Positions 47,853 through 61,668 of a DNA stretch of 64,000 nt are shown here, in pieces (within the stretch, counting starts at the first letter, position 1; every line of letters starts with the position of its first letter). The DNA lies in NCBI RefSeq assembly GCF_009905375.1, contig NC_133648.1:29812438-29876437 (forward strand), given 5' to 3'. The notes under the pieces are model-generated. The model saw only the letters and a list, made by a program, of their open reading frames with translations. It searched no databases and had not been told where the DNA came from. Source of the stretch: Apium graveolens. Its lineage: Eukaryota; Streptophyta; Magnoliopsida; Apiales; Apiaceae. The position numbers and the translations under genes are program-made.

Positions 47853-48280
47853 CAAGCGTTATAAACCTCAGAGATGATGGGACGTTAAGATAATAAGTTA
47901 ACTAAGATAATAAGAACTCTTGCCAAGTTCATAGTCGGGCTACCTAACGTAGCACTGACAGTTAAAACCCTTATGGGAACCCTTATAAATATCGTGATAG
48001 GAGCGTAGTTCGTTATCGTATATGGTAGCGGGACTCCGAACCCTGAGGTTGAGGAGCAATCATCGCGATGATATTTTATTACTAATTGGAGATCGGATTG
48101 TGGATCCGATAGAGTGTCCTAATGCAGGACCGGATGATGTTGATATTGAGGATTTAGCGGTTGAGGATGTTGTCCTAGAAGGGATAGTTGTTGAGGAGGA
48201 TCCCATGGAGGATCCTGACAGGATTGGATAAAGGACCACTGATGAATTGATGACCATGGTTTGGTCGACTACCAGAGGTA
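47853..48280 (+). other. Leader of D
   Basis: Holds an acidic 69-codon ORF (48022-48231; VDIEDLAVEDVVLEG) that might be a gag N-terminus; no family match seen. Confidence 0.35.
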
Positions 48281-49130
48281 GGATTGGTCGGTCACTACCG
48301 GAGGTTCGTTCAAGTTGTAAAGATAGTAGCCCCTTTAACGCGGCTTACTCGTAAGACTGAGAAGTTCGAATGGACAGAGAAATGCGAGAACAGCTTTCAA
48401 GAACTGAAGCAGAGGTTGGTGATGGCCCCTATGCTGGCGTTGCCGGATGGAAAAGGAGATTTTGTGAAGTGTAGTGACGCTTCGCACAAGGGCTTAGGGT
48501 GCGTGCTTATGCAGCACGGTAAGGTAATCGCGTACATGTCAAGACAATTAAGGTAATATGAAATTCGATATCCCCGCTCATGAGCTTAGGCTCGTGGCAA
48601 TAGTTTACCCTAAAGATTGGAGGCACTACTTGTATGGAGAGAAGTGCGAGAATTACCTAAGCCATAAGTGCTCTAGTACATTTTCACGTAGAAAGAGCTC
48701 AACATATGCCAGAGGAGGCAGTTAGAGCTAATCAAGAATAATGATTGGGAGATTCTTTATCATTCGGGGAAAGCCAATATGGTGGCTGATGCCCTTAGTA
48801 AAAAAGGAGAGACTCAAGATGATAATGTCTTTTGGAGAGTTTATAAGAGATTTTGAGAAAATGGAAATAGAAGTGAAGGTAACCGGAGCCGGTACCGAAA
48901 AGCTGTTTGAGATTGTAATACAGCCCGAATTATTAAAAAAGATCATATTGTGCCAGAAAAAGTTATGAATGAAGGCAGAGAGCCAACAATTAGATAAAAG
49001 ATTAATATCGAGAAAGATGATAAGGGAATAATGAGGTATTCCTATAGAATTTGGGTTCCAAAAGTTCAAGAGCGTAAGGATGAGAACTTAGATGAGAGCC
49101 ATAGTTTGAGGAATAAGATTTAGAGCAAAC
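48281..49130 (+). pseudogene. pol: D: RNase H and integrase N-terminal fragment, displaced upstream of gag
   Basis: 48284-48556 is open: VGHYRRFVQ, FEWTEKCENSFQELKQRL, APMLALPDG, SDASHKGLGCVLMQHGKVIA, the RT-thumb/RNase H region of gypsy. After a stop it continues YEIRYPAHELRLVA, WRHYLYGEKCE, and, in another frame near 48735, WEILYHSGKANMVADALSKK. At about 49015-49110 the stretch DKGIMRYSYRIWVPKVQERKDE is the start of integrase. This block normally lies after RT; here it is before gag. It lacks the rest of RT. Confidence 0.85.
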
Positions 49131-49379
49131 CCTGAACGTGATAGTCAGGGAGGTCGCCATCAAGATAGAAGGAACCCATGACATAATGGAGTGGAAAATG
49201 AGGATTTTAAATTAAAAGATGACCCCAATTATGGGGAGTAGGATGAAACATTTCATACTAAGGAAACAGAAAGTCGAGTAAGGAAAGGAGACCCGAGACG
49301 GTACTCCTATACGGCAATTCATGGACCTGTCTAAAAAGAACTTAGACTATCATCCCCAACCACCACCTTGAGGAGACAG

Positions 49380-49720
49380 TGCGGTGAGAAATTCTTTCAG
49401 GACCTTTAAGTCGCTAAGCTCTCTGAGTTCTAAGGAACAAGCTGACCCAGTCGAGGCAAGAGCCTGGCTAAAGGAAATAGAGGAATCATTTGAGATTCTA
49501 AATGATTGACGAACCACAAAGGACTGTTTTTGTCACTTACCCTCCTAAGAGAGAGGCCACCCGCCGGTGAAAGGCCAAGGAAGGCACGGAGCAAGAGATT
49601 ATAATAAACTGATTAAAGTTCAGTCAATTGTTTTCAGGAAAGTATTTCCCAAAGTTATGAAGATAGTGTAAAAGCTTTAGAGCCAGAACAAAGGCAGACG
49701 AGTATGATGAATTGTGAATC
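49380..49720 (+). pseudogene. gag: D: gag fragment
   Basis: 49408-49500 reads SLSSKEQADPVEARAWLKEI, then EESFEILND, matching the gypsy gag capsid line (DPVEAEAWLKEIEKSFEIL type), followed by a TGA. About 49620-49660 resembles the FRKVFP segment. No zinc knuckle seen. It lies downstream of RNase H, contrary to the gag-pol order. Confidence 0.72.
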
Positions 49721-51720
49721 TAAGTTGTAAAAGTTATCAAGATTCGTTCTGAGGACACGAATCCAGAATGACGGGATGTTTGAAATCAATGCTTAAGTTG
49801 CGTTGGTTCATGAAATAATGATAAGAGAAAGGAAAATAAAAAGAAACTGAAGTGGAAAGGAATATAAAGGCAATAGAGTTTGAGGAATGATAAGGGAGTT
49901 GGGTATGAGGAAACCCTAAAGACTCATAGCAATAGAAATAGAAAAGTATGTAATCGTCAGGATGATGATGATCCACCATGAGTTAAAATTGATGGTTGAA
50001 GGCATAAAAGATACATATATTGTACCCCCTTTAAGTTGGGAGGATTCGAGGAAACCTTGAGATAGTTCGAAGGATAAATATTGAGACACGGATAGACTGA
50101 GGAGACAAGAAAGTAAGAAATCAGGAAAAATTGGATGAAGGAAGTGACCTTCAAGAATGTGAAGTGTAAGACCGGTGGCTTGATACCCAGAAAGGGAGAC
50201 GCCAGGTATGAGAGATATCCCAACATTGAGGTGACTGTTGAGAAATAACAAAAGTAAATAAGGAATTATTAAGAAGAAGTTCACGTTGAACACGACCAAT
50301 ATCTTCCAGAAAATCCTTGTTATCGTTACCAAATTAGGCAAGACAAGCGGATGACCATTGTTATCTTTTGGAGGCCATATGGATTGACCTCAATTTGAAT
50401 AAGGATGCTATTATGAAGTTAGGTATAGACTATCGAGGTGGGAATGATTGAATAAGATACCCCTATCAGGGATATATGACTTTATTTATCCATGGAAGGA
50501 TGCTTGTACCTTTTTAAAGGTGGAATTAAGGATAGAACATCGGTAACTTAAATCGAATCCTAGGGGAATGCATAAAGGTTGGCATTTCACCCTTAATAGG
50601 GATAGTATGAGTTTTGACAGTATGAATTGGAAAGGATTAAGGTAATAATAACCTTTAAGGATCAGTGGAGAAATGTTTCAGAAGTATATAGATAATGGTT
50701 CTAGTATTAGTAAATGGTATTTTGATATGCCCTGTATATAGGGAATACAGGAGGAACGATTGAACGATAACCTTAGAGGTTTTACAAGGAGAAAGGAAAT
50801 ATTCGAAATTCTCAAGAATAAAAATGTTGATAAAGGAAATATGACATAATTATAATGATGCCAAGTGGGGCACGTGTTAAACCACGAGAAAGTATGGATC
50901 GAACCAGTAAAGGTCGAAATTATTCAGGGCAATTAGGACTTAAGATAAAAGATGTTCTAAGTATGATTGAGAGTCAGTCGTGACAGTGATTAACCTCTAA
51001 AGACTGAGGCAATAACTTATGGAAAAATGGTGATATTTTTTTTACTCATCAGATTTTAAGGAATACATCTTCACAAAAGCAGTGATTGAAATAAGGTAGA
51101 AAATTTATTTGGAGGTGGTTAAAATGACATTGACTATAAGGAAATTTTAATATCAGGAAAGGCCAAAGAGGTGGCCGACACTTTAAAGGTAAGAGGATAA
51201 TTATAGGCGCTTGTGCCAGAGGAATACAGTGATGATGGTTAAAACTGGGAAGGTTGTATTATGGTTTGGAAGATTGACATTCCTTCTGATGACTGTGCAA
51301 TACCCAACCGTAATAGTAGTTGGTAAAAGTTTAATTCGTGTAATCGCCATGGACGGGCTATCTATCTTAGGAGGTCCTATCTTGGGATAAGCCAGGACCA
51401 TGTTTCCAAAAGGACTAGACGAACCTTTGAGTTAAGTCTTCTATTTAAGGCTTATGATTAAGAATGGTATTAACCTGCTATCGTTGCTTTGATTGAAACT
51501 CTTCTGCAATTTTATCTGCTTCATGTCATGAAAGTACGTCAGAGTTTGGAGTGTTCTTCATGAATTGTGATTGGTGGTTATGTTAACTCCTTAGGAGAAT
51601 TAGATATGATATGTATGGACTCCGTATGGTTAGCTATTAAGACTTCATGGAAAATGAATGACTACAGTAGGTCAGTGGTGGACCATAGTAAGGCAGCAAT
51701 GATTCTGCGAGTAGTGAGCT
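49721..51720 (+). other. D interior, protease/RT interval, unreadable
   Basis: Purine-rich plus strand with many stops. I could not place RT motifs. The longer minus-strand ORFs (49737-50341) are T/C-rich shadows of this composition. Confidence 0.45.
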
Positions 51721-53374
51721 GATTACAACCATGAGAGTTGTATTGGAATGGGTGTTGAGATTGAGTACCCCTAATCGGGTCGTGGTAGTGTATAAGTTAT
51801 CATTGATAGACTAATTAAGTAGAGTATCTACCTAGTGAATAATTATTCTTTCTTATCAATAGAGAGTCGTATTATTATACGAGGAAGGTTGCGGTGCGAG
51901 CATAGAATCCTAGTAACGGTGATATATAGAATGAGATCCCAAATTCGATTTTCGATGTCGAGGGAGTTTCAAAGGTGATTATGTATAAGCTCGAGGAAGA
52001 GTGTGGGTCCATAGAATGATGGACGGGATAGCGAAAATATTTAGGCATGGGAAATACGAGGCTATAATGCTTGATGCTGATATAAATACGTATATGTTTT
52101 GTTCTCCTATGACAAACCTCTATAGTTCAGAGGTAGGTTCCAAGCCAGATATTTTGTGGCAGTATATTTTTTTTCATATATACAATTCTCTTCAGTTCGT
52201 TCTTTTCTCTTCTTTTCATTTCATGTAAGCTGAGAAGAACAACCCTTCCAGAAGGGGAAATATTGCCGAATGACTATCTATCTTTGTGATAGAAGCCTAG
52301 TAGGATACCACATGTTGTTTAATTGCTTGTCAAGTACTAAAGGCTGGCCACCTTCTGTACTAACTATGCGATATAACAAGTGTTCATGATCATAGTGATC
52401 TCTCAACAAATTCCTTTACTTCTATATGATTAATCAAACTTTGGAAAATAGAAATAACTGAAAAAGGAGTAATAAAGTGGTGGTAGTATGCGGAATGGGA
52501 ACACATTCGTGATACTAAGGTTGACGTGGTTATTAAAAGGTTATAGAATGCTAGCGAGCAAAAGTATAACCCGTATAATATTAGGAACGGAAGGTTGTAG
52601 CGATTACGAACTGGAAAAGAATGGGTATTGAGAAGCAAGAGTTCTAATGATTGGAAGCTATGATGAGAGTCTGTGTAATAGACTTGAAAGAATTTGGAAT
52701 GATCACTTAATTCGGATTGAGTTATCATACGATAATAGATCATATGTCATTATCGAGATGTCGCCTTATGAGATCCTTGAGGGAAGATAATGTCGATCTC
52801 CCTTATGTTAGGATGAAGTTGTAGAGCGCAAGATGCTCGGATCCGCAGTAGTCCAAAGGACCAAGGATATGATAGATCTAATCAGAGGACGGCTGGTAGT
52901 AGCCCAAGATGGACATGACACGAAAGGATAAAGAGTATGAAATAGGGGACCTAGTAATGTTATAGGTATCCCTTGGAAAGGATTGATGAGGCTCGGAAAG
53001 AAAGGAAAGCTAAGTCTACAATTTGTTGGACCCTTGGATATATTAAGACGTTTGGGAAGTTAGCATATGAGCTAGCCCTAACCCCGAACATGTAGCAGGT
53101 CGTAACGTGTTTCACGTATCAATGTTAAGGAAGTGTAATTCAGATGCCAGATAAATAGAGGCATATGAGCGCATAGATATGCAACCCGATGTAACCTATA
53201 TGGAGCAACCAGGAAGGGTTATAGAGTGAAAAGGAACAAGTGCTTAGGAGAAGGATTATCAAACTAGGCAGAGTTGGTGGTAGGACCACAATGTCAAAAA
53301 TTGACTAGAGAGTTAGAAGGCACAATGCTAGAAAAGCATCCCCAACTGTTTTCTATCTGATTCCGGGACGGAAT
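51721..53374 (+). pseudogene. pol: D: integrase core and chromodomain remnant
   Basis: About 51795-51860 reads LIDRLIK followed by a stop and IYLVNNYS, the integrase core VDRLTKSAHFL...NY line. From 52840: VQRTKDMIDLIRGRL, then IGIPWKGLMRLGKKGKLSLQ and FVGPLDILRR, the chromovirus integrase C-terminal line, then a FHVSML-like stretch near 53110. The chromodomain end (KHPQLF-like, near 53340) is just recognisable. Many stops. Confidence 0.78.
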
Positions 53375-53393
53375 CCTTTTAAGGAGGGGAGAC
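53375..53393 (+). other. Polypurine tract of D
   Basis: CCTTTTAAGGAGGGGAGAC immediately before the 3' LTR. Confidence 0.9.
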
Positions 53394-55488
53394 TGTAATA
53401 ACCCCAATTTTTGGAAATTTTTGAAACCCTTATGAATAGTGTTTTTGCTGAATGAGAAAAATTTTCATGCCACGCTATGTAGGGGTTCTGTTATTGATCT
53501 TATGGAATATTATTAGTACTCTATGTGGTATATAAGTGTATGTAAAGATCGTCAGAATCCAATTCCGAACACTTTGATTTTCCCGGAAATCCAATAGATA
53601 CGGAAAGAATTGAGTATAAGGTAACAGGATAAAAAGGATTTAAATTAAAGGATTATAAGAGAGGATCATAAAAGGAATACAATATATTGAGAAAGGTTAA
53701 GGGAATCTAAGTAATAAGATCCCGGGTATGATCCCTCAAACGATAAACGAAAACGAAAGTTAAGCGAACCGTATAACAGATCAGCGGTCATTAGGCAAAC
53801 GATTAGGAAGTTAATCAAGGGGATTAGTGGGGATGATGTCATCCAACCAATAGAAAGAGGACAAGGAGGGGAGGATGACATCATGAGGATGACACAAGCA
53901 TGACATGGGAAGGAAGGAGGTGTGGTTGAATGAGAACCACACAAATTCAAGGGCAACAAGGTAATTGACTAAATCAAACACAAAAACAAAGCAACCAAGC
54001 CAAGTAAAATCATTTTCATCAAAATCAAAAAGAACCAAGGCTTGTTCTTGAAGAAGCTCTCGGCTTTTTACTATTCAAAAGAGCAAGAAATTCAAAATCA
54101 AAGATCCAAGCTTCCTAAATTGGTGAGTTAATTCCCTAATCATCTTCATGCTTAGTTAGGGCTATATCATGAGTTTAAGCCATCAATTCCTTCTCCATCT
54201 TCTCCATTTAATCAAAGAAGAAGGCTATGAATAGTGTTTTCAAGTTTTTAACTTGAAGTTTTTCTTGTTTTCCTTGAAGATCCAAGCATTCCTAAGACTT
54301 CTCAAAGCTTCTTAAGGCTTCCTAGCTCCTCCCACCACTTCAAGGAAGGTATACCATCTCCAAACCCTAGATTCCTATGTATTATAAGATGATTTTGATT
54401 ATTAGAATGATATTGTAGCTTGTTGTTGTGATTAGAGTTTGGGAATTGAAATGGTAGTGAAATGGAATGGTAAATGTTGTGGTTTTGATTAAAAGAACTT
54501 AAGTATGGTTAAAGTTAAGCTTAGGCATAAGTATGAATGTTAAAATTGAATTGGTTGAGGTTGTTATGATGTGATAAGGATGGATGTTGGTTGTATGTTG
54601 GATTTGAGGTTGAATTGGGAGGGTTTTGAATGGTTTAAAATATTGGAAATCGCGTAAACATAGCCATCGTAACGTCCGATTTTCTTTGGACTGTTTTTGT
54701 GCATAGCATTAAGACCCGAGAACCCCCTGCTAGATTATGACCACTGCCATGTTTAGATAGCTCATGTTACGAGCTTCGTTTTGATATATAGTTCGTTCGA
54801 TTCCGATGCACGATTTAGGAGAAACGACCGTTTCAAGTAACGGCGTTTCGCGAACGAAACTTTTCCCCTCGCCTTACTTTGAAACATAGGTTAAAGACCA
54901 AAAAGGGTTAATTAATGCATGAAAAATTTATGGTAAGTGTGTTAGGCAGTTGGTAAGACACTCGCGAAGGAATCGCCTTAAAACTCGTAAAGGATTAAAT
55001 TATTAAAAATGGTGGAGCCGAGGGTACCCGGGTGACTTAAGCAAATCAGTAAGCGCAAAACAAGCGTTAGAGTCTAAGTTAGTTAAAGTATAGATTTACA
55101 AGTGACTTTGGTTTAATTCCAACTTACTTGTTGTTTATAGGTTACCAGACTCGTCCCGAGCCTTTTATCACCCCAAGTCGCTCAGGCAAGTTTTCTACCC
55201 GTTATAACTGTTGTTGTGATGAATATATGTATTTGTATTATCTTGCAATAGATGCATGTTGGTTAATTAGCAAATGATGCAATATATTGAAGCATGCTGC
55301 TATGGTATATATATATGCATGCCTGTTTCGCATTCTTTCCATATATATATCTGTTGGTTCAGTTGATAATACCTATGCTAGAGGATAGCGGTAACTTGCA
55401 TATACCCTTAGTATAGGGACCCAAAGGTGAAAATATTTTCTAAAACCGGGAGTCGAGGATCCCGAGTAGATTTTGTATATATGGATAT

Positions 55489-55528
<40 letters not shown>

Positions 55529-57507
55529 TTATAGTTTTCCAAACTATTAATCGAATAAGGTTTATTCGATAACTTTAACTTTATTTTATTATTGAATATT
55601 ATTTCGAATATTATTCGAAGGCGTATGACTCCTTTTATTTATTTATCTGAATATTATTTGAATATTCATTCGAGGGCTTATGACTCTTTTATATTATTTA
55701 TTGAATATTATTTGAATATTCATTTGAGGATCTATGACTCCGATTATTTGCTGAGGTATATTCTTTATTTTATTAAAGAATAAGGTGTCAATAATCAAAC
55801 TTATTTTCGATTATTCAAATAAAGATAATACTTTCATATAAGTATATCTTTGGTTATTTAATACTCGTTTCAAGTATAAGTTTTAATACTTCTACTTCAA
55901 TTATTTTTATAAAGATTATTCTTTATGGGAATATTATTTAAATAATAATATTCAGTCATTTTCTAAATATTCTGGGGACTGATTTACTTCATTAAATCAG
56001 CTTTACTCCAAACACTCTATAAAGTGTTTTCGAGTCTTCAAAATGATTTTTAAAGTCAGAGCGGATCCCAAAACTCATTTTTATATTTAAGATCTTCTTT
56101 TTTAAGGGGATTTAAATACTCGCTCAAAACCTGGGGAATCCGGCTCTGTGGTGTATTTTATATTCACAACGAGGTTGCAGTTTTGGTAAATGAATTGATT
56201 ACTTGCCCAATGTTCGGGAAGTAAGCCCATCTAATTGAGTCGGCATAAGCGACAGGCCGGGGTACGGTCTATCAAAGTGTAAGTGGCTGGGTGGCAGTCC
56301 ATCAACGCGTAAGAGGCCGGGTGGCGGTCCAGCACAAGGTCCTTATATGGCCAGGGTGATGACCGGTGGGGGGATTCATCCATCTACTAGTAGAAAAGGT
56401 TACTTACTGGTATCTTTGCCTGATCAGCAAGATATCTGGTTTATGCCAAAATTCTTTTCCTTCCAAATTCATTGGATATTGCAACTCTGTTCATACTTTA
56501 CATGACAGAGGTTTTCAGGAAATGTATGAGATATATATATATATGGATATATATATCAGGACTTAATGAAGTATCTCGTAACTTCGTTATTTATAATGAT
56601 ATTTCAAAGATTGAATCTATTCAAGTCTTATCTTGTAGTCTCATCTGGGTGATGAACTTTGAAACTAATTATAACTTGAACGGTGGTAGTTCAAGTAGTA
56701 TTTGGAAAAGATATAAGTATATTGGAGTATCTTGTAACTTCATTTTTTTTAAACTTATATCTAGTAAATGATTATCTTATGCATGACAAAGATTTTCAGA
56801 AAAACGTTGAGACAAGGTTAGATATATGAGATCACCTTGCAACGGTATTTTTATACAGTTATACACTGGGACTTTGTGTATATTATGCATGGAAGAGGAC
56901 TTCCCATATTTTGAAAAGTATATATGTATATATATATACTGAATATTTTACTTCATCGCATTAAGATATCAACTTGGTTCATTTCTTTTGACCAAGACTT
57001 TCATGAGTGTTATGAGAAGGCTCATATATTGTTAATCTTTATACATATTATTTTGGTGGGCTTGCTGCTCACCCTTGCTTTCTTCTTTCATCACACAACA
57101 ACAGTTAGGAAAGATGGCCAGACTCCAGCAGACCCAGCGCAAGCGCGTGGGAAGCGTCCCGCGTCTTCCCGTTGATGTTGTAGCTGCTATAGCTGCAGAG
57201 GTAGATCTATTGTAGATCAGACCATCTACTTTTGAGAATCAATTATGTATAATTATAACTTGTGGCAGATAATGGCAATTAACTGTAAATTTATCAAGTA
57301 ATCATTTTGGGTTGTAATAACTTTTAAATTGTGGATTCAAAGACTTGTACTTATTTAAATTTCATCTCTGAGACTATAACGGGTTGTGGTGTGTGTTAGT
57401 GTGGGGTCACAGCATAAGGTTATTTATTATTAATTAAGTGAAGTGATATTGTGGAAAGAAAGACCGTGACGACCCGGATCCCCGACCCCGGATCTGGGGG
57501 TGTTACA
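53394..57507 (+). repeat. 3' LTR of D
   Basis: Starts TGTAATAACCCC, ends GGGGGTGTTACA. The AT microsatellite (about 55489-55526) is longer than in the 5' LTR, and an extra gaatattattt unit is present near 55652. Confidence 0.94.
55489..55526. repeat. AT microsatellite
   Basis: Perfect at dinucleotide run, expanded relative to the partner LTR at about 45847. Confidence 0.9.
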
Positions 57508-57512
57508 GTTGG

Positions 57513-59502
57513 TATATCCATTCTTCCTTGCTCGCAAATGTCCATCATTATCGGCTTGCAATCATATCCTCCTCCGATACGTAATTCTACATGTTGCACG
57601 GGACTATTCTATTTCTTTTGTAATCGTCAGAGAACAGACTCGATGCAAGAAGAGAGTTTGTGAATATGATTTTGATTGAAAAACGGAATAAGGAATAACA
57701 ATGCAACAAACGATTGGAAGAATTTGTAAATCAGAAAATTGACGGAAGAAAAATGAGTGAAGATTTAAATATGAATGAGACAACCATATTCGTACTCAAG
57801 ATGGCCAGTCTTTCATACTATATGGCATACAGCACATGATTAGGTGGCATCCCGCCCGACTCTTCGTCATTTCGATAAAGCGTCATACCACAACACTGTT
57901 TATCTCAATCAGGAATCAATAATTTGAGAAGAGAAACAATTCAGAAGGAATACCAAAAAAAATCGTTTTCGCCTCATACGATTTATCAACAGAAGAAGCT
58001 CATATGTATTCAAGAATCAAGAAGAACATATGCAATTTTATTAGAGGAAATAATGTCAATGTTGATTGCCATCCACGCTTCACTTACGTATGCCTTCAGG
58101 AATTATTGGAACAAAAGATTCACCGTTTAGGTCACATTACAACTTCGGAATATCGTCTGGAAATGCCTCTATGCTAAATGCTTTAACAATTCGATCATAA
58201 TTGCGCTCCCATTAAATTTATAATCATTGCTTCCGATTTCATCCATGCCGCGTAGAATAACCATTGATCACACAATGCCTCAATTTCGTCGGTAGAAATA
58301 CGATTCTTCTCCAATCATCTGGAGGATTCTTCCATTTTCTTCGATCATCCTCCGTCCATTCGAATCACGAATCTCGTTAAATTTTAATATTTTATAAATT
58401 GGGTAAATAATATTTTAACATATTGATTCAATTATTGATTTTATTAAATAAAGTTTACTCTTGTCTTTTACGGAAAACTTTAAACTTTCTTCTTACTAGT
58501 GGGTCTACTTGGTCCTCCAAGTCTAATTTCCATACTTCTTTTTAAGTCATTTTCTGTTTGTAATAACAAGAACATAAATAGTAATTCGACAACCAAATTG
58601 TAAAACTTATTTCATGCAAAAAAAATTTGAAAGTTAATTAAGAAAATCTTTTCCGAAATCTTATTTTAAAGTTTTGGAAATCAAATATTTGGTCGTCATT
58701 ACTATATAAGTTACTTGCTATTTTTATGATTCATTAATGAAATATATAATTAAAAGAATGCCCATATAAGGGTCTCTCTACTTTGGTACTTCTTTCACTT
58801 TTCCTTGAATTCTGCTCGCACTTATTGGTCGACGAAACTTCATTTACCGTCGTATATCATTTTATTCGCAATTCTACCATAACGCTGACATTTAGTACCA
58901 TTTTTGATATTCTCGTCATCGTTCTTGACATTGTACCTGCAACCAACCATGGAATTTGACGTTCCTTCTATAGATAAGGTCGCACCTTCTTGCTAGTCTT
59001 ACCTACACCTAGTAAGGTAGACATCATTCCTCGCGCAGCGCCCGGTATGTAATAAGAATCCTCTCGCAACGGTGGTGCCTTTGAAGCTTGCAACTTTGGC
59101 TCTTCCTCAGATTCCATCAACTTGTTGCCTCCGGCGTGGAGCTCGTCCTACTACCTAATTCTAAGTTAAATCATACCAATACTCACCTAGCTTCCCTTAC
59201 ACAGGTGCTCACAAAATCAATCGCATTTTCTTCAAAACCACATGAAAAGTAGGGTAGTATACCCAATCTCCGTCGATTACTCATTACTGAAGGATCCGAG
59301 AACTCAATATACCTATAGCGTGATATTCGCCTTACACTTGCCTCAACAATCCTAGCTTACCAATTCCGTATCGGATCTGCTAACCCTCATTCGCACTCAA
59401 CTCAACTTAACATGAATATGCCTAGGGTCTTTCCTACCTCAGATGGCCTATTATTCCTATCTTACGCTCACCTATTCTTATTTCAGTGACCAATAACCTG
59501 TA
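57513..59502 (-). other. C interior, leader/gag side
   Basis: Continues C after D. About 57700-58000 is the block shared with A (core 57843-57862). A minus-strand stretch near 59150 reads GRAPRRRQQVDGI, possibly the start of gag, but no longer frame or zinc knuckle is visible. The 68- to 70-codon plus-strand ORFs at 57451 (running out of D's LTR) and 57924 have no support. Confidence 0.5.
57843..57862 (-). promoter_or_regulatory. Shared leader block core in C
   Basis: Minus strand GAGTCGGGCGGGATGCCACC, two differences from A's core. The similarity extends at high identity over the next ~40 bases (ctaatcatgtg-tgtatgcc). Confidence 0.55.
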
Positions 59503-59514
59503 GCTCTAATGCCA
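59503..59514 (-). other. Primer binding site of C
   Basis: Minus strand TGGCATTAGAGC, two mismatches to TGGTATCAGAGC; it shares TTAGAGCTACAGGTTA with A's primer region. Confidence 0.82.
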
Positions 59515-61619
59515 ACTTATAACAACCCAAATCTGGGGTCAAGATTTGGTGTCACTAAACAATCATTAAATAAAATAAAAGAATATTTAATTAACCCCTT
59601 GAATCTGGATCGTTTACAGGTATGAAACAAGAATCTAACCTTCTACGATTTACAATAACTACAATATAAGTGTAAATACCTTTAAACTAATGCTCTTGTC
59701 AGATTCTTCTAACATCTTCAATCTCTCACAGCGGAAATTTCTCTAACTTCTGCTGTCTATTAAGGCTATTCACTTTTATCCTTATCTGTTTCTGGCAGAA
59801 ATAAGAATTTACAAAGCAAGAGTGAGCCAAAAATGCACAGCAAGTATATAATTTGAGTTTCAAATATCAATATCAGAGGAAAACTTCCGGACAAAATCTT
59901 AAAACAATTTTAAACAGTTCTATTTATTTGAGTGAGTTGAGCGAATAAACGTTGGTTGTCACCAGCCTTAACCTATAAGTCCAAAAATGACAAGCGATTC
60001 CCCGATTCAGCTCCTGAATCAGGGTTTTGTCCGGTTTTAGAATCATAAAACCTTTCGAGAGAGAGAATTTCGTTAATGACGATCAAAAACAAATTATCCT
60101 GCTGATGAGTCAGGATACAGTGCAGATCTATACTTACCTGTATAGATCTAAGTTCCAGTCTGGTCCCCAGGCTCTACGGCCCATCCCAAGGAACCGGTCA
60201 TGTCCCGGTCCTTAGGATTAAGTAAAACTCAATCCCTAAAATATCAATATCCAGTCCATGGAGTATTTTGATATCAAATCATTTTGAATTCAAAACATCC
60301 CAATTCAGGGTTCGCAAATAACCTGAAAGAATGGGTATTTGCTCAAGAGAGCAATCGATAATATAGGAACAAGAATAAAATGATCATGCATAATCAGAGT
60401 AATTGCAGCGAAATATAAAACATTTAACTATTCTGAACTTAGAATATGAATGAAGAAATAATTGCAGTATTTTAAAAGAAAAATCAGGAATACTTGTCTC
60501 AATAAACTTTAATCGCTATTACTAGTTGATTTTGGTTCGACTTGAACGTTCGGCTTTATTGTCAAATTATTATCCCATTCTGGATACGATCCCAACACTC
60601 AGGCCCTTCAATTAGAGCTTCGTTAATCTCGACATCTAATCGCTAGATCACTCCTAGTCCAACATCAAATCTCGGGTCTTCCGACTAGGACCTACAGGGT
60701 TAAAATACCCTAATTCTGATAATCGTTTCGCTTAACATAACACCACTATCCTATTCTACCCTTACGATTTCATAATCCAACTCATATTTATATGTATTAC
60801 TGAAATACATCTAGCAATTATGGTTCACATCTTCGAAACTCGGTTCGGTGTTTATTTTCGGGAAATACATATATTCGTCATTTTAAAAAATAGGGTAATC
60901 GATTATTTATGAAATATTTCATCACAACACGTAATTTAGTTTCGTATAATATAACATTATATATATATGTGTGTGTGTGTATATTTATATTCTCATTCGA
61001 CGTCTCCGATAATTATAGGTTACGTCCCCATATTTTCGGAATTCATTTCCCGAAAATCGGCAGCGTCTCCCTTGTTTATCGGCCTATCCGTCGAACAATT
61101 CGACGTCAATCACAATCAACAATCACATCCAATCCAATTTGCAATCCCAAACACCAGTACAACTTCGATTATTTATTATTATTATCCGTACTTTTATGTT
61201 TTCGTTCGTATTTTTCGTTTCGCAATTAATTTTTACCGAACTAATTTTATTCAATTAATAATTGTAGGACTCAGATAAAAATCATCACCGTCCATCGTCG
61301 GCTCGCCGAGGCTCATCGCCGACGGCGGTAAAATTCAAGGGTTTCCGTTTATCGGACATCCTACGCGAATTTCTCCGATTAATCAATAATTATTCCTGCA
61401 CGGTACGTTTTATTTCATGAATTCAGTTAAATCATTTTCCCTGCTGAAAATAATTTAATCAACAGCAAAATCTGCAGAAAAAGTCCAACGCGTGTAAACA
61501 CGCACAAACAGTCAGGGAAATAGCCCGAACAAATGCAAACCAGAAGAACACACCAACGGAAACACAACGGCAACCTAAATCGGAGAACCCAGTCACCACA
61601 ATTACACACAAACCGCACT

Positions 61620-61631
61620 CACACACACAGG

Positions 61632-61660
<29 letters not shown>
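61620..61660. repeat. CA microsatellite
   Basis: Alternating ca units; the same site in the other C LTR (37421-37470) is also a CA tract with interruptions. Confidence 0.9.

Positions 61661-61668
<8 letters not shown>

Larger units (their letters stand above)
43750..57507 (+). mobile_element. Gypsy chromovirus-derived element D, recent insertion
   Basis: LTRs 43750-47836 and 53394-57507 differ at only some 15-20 positions by eye plus AT-repeat length. TSD gtcgg/gttgg (43745-43749, 57508-57512; one mismatch). Primer site 47841-47852, polypurine tract 53375-53393. Interior of 5.6 kb with RNase H, integrase, gag and chromodomain fragments, all broken and out of usual order. The contrast between fresh LTRs and a dead interior suggests it was copied using another element's enzymes. 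Confidence 0.92.

Noticed and set aside
47235..57175. Repeated 83-89 codon ORF ending in GQTPADPAQARGKRPASSR
   Set aside because: Present once in each D LTR; it is LTR sequence close to the LTR end and not a conserved protein.
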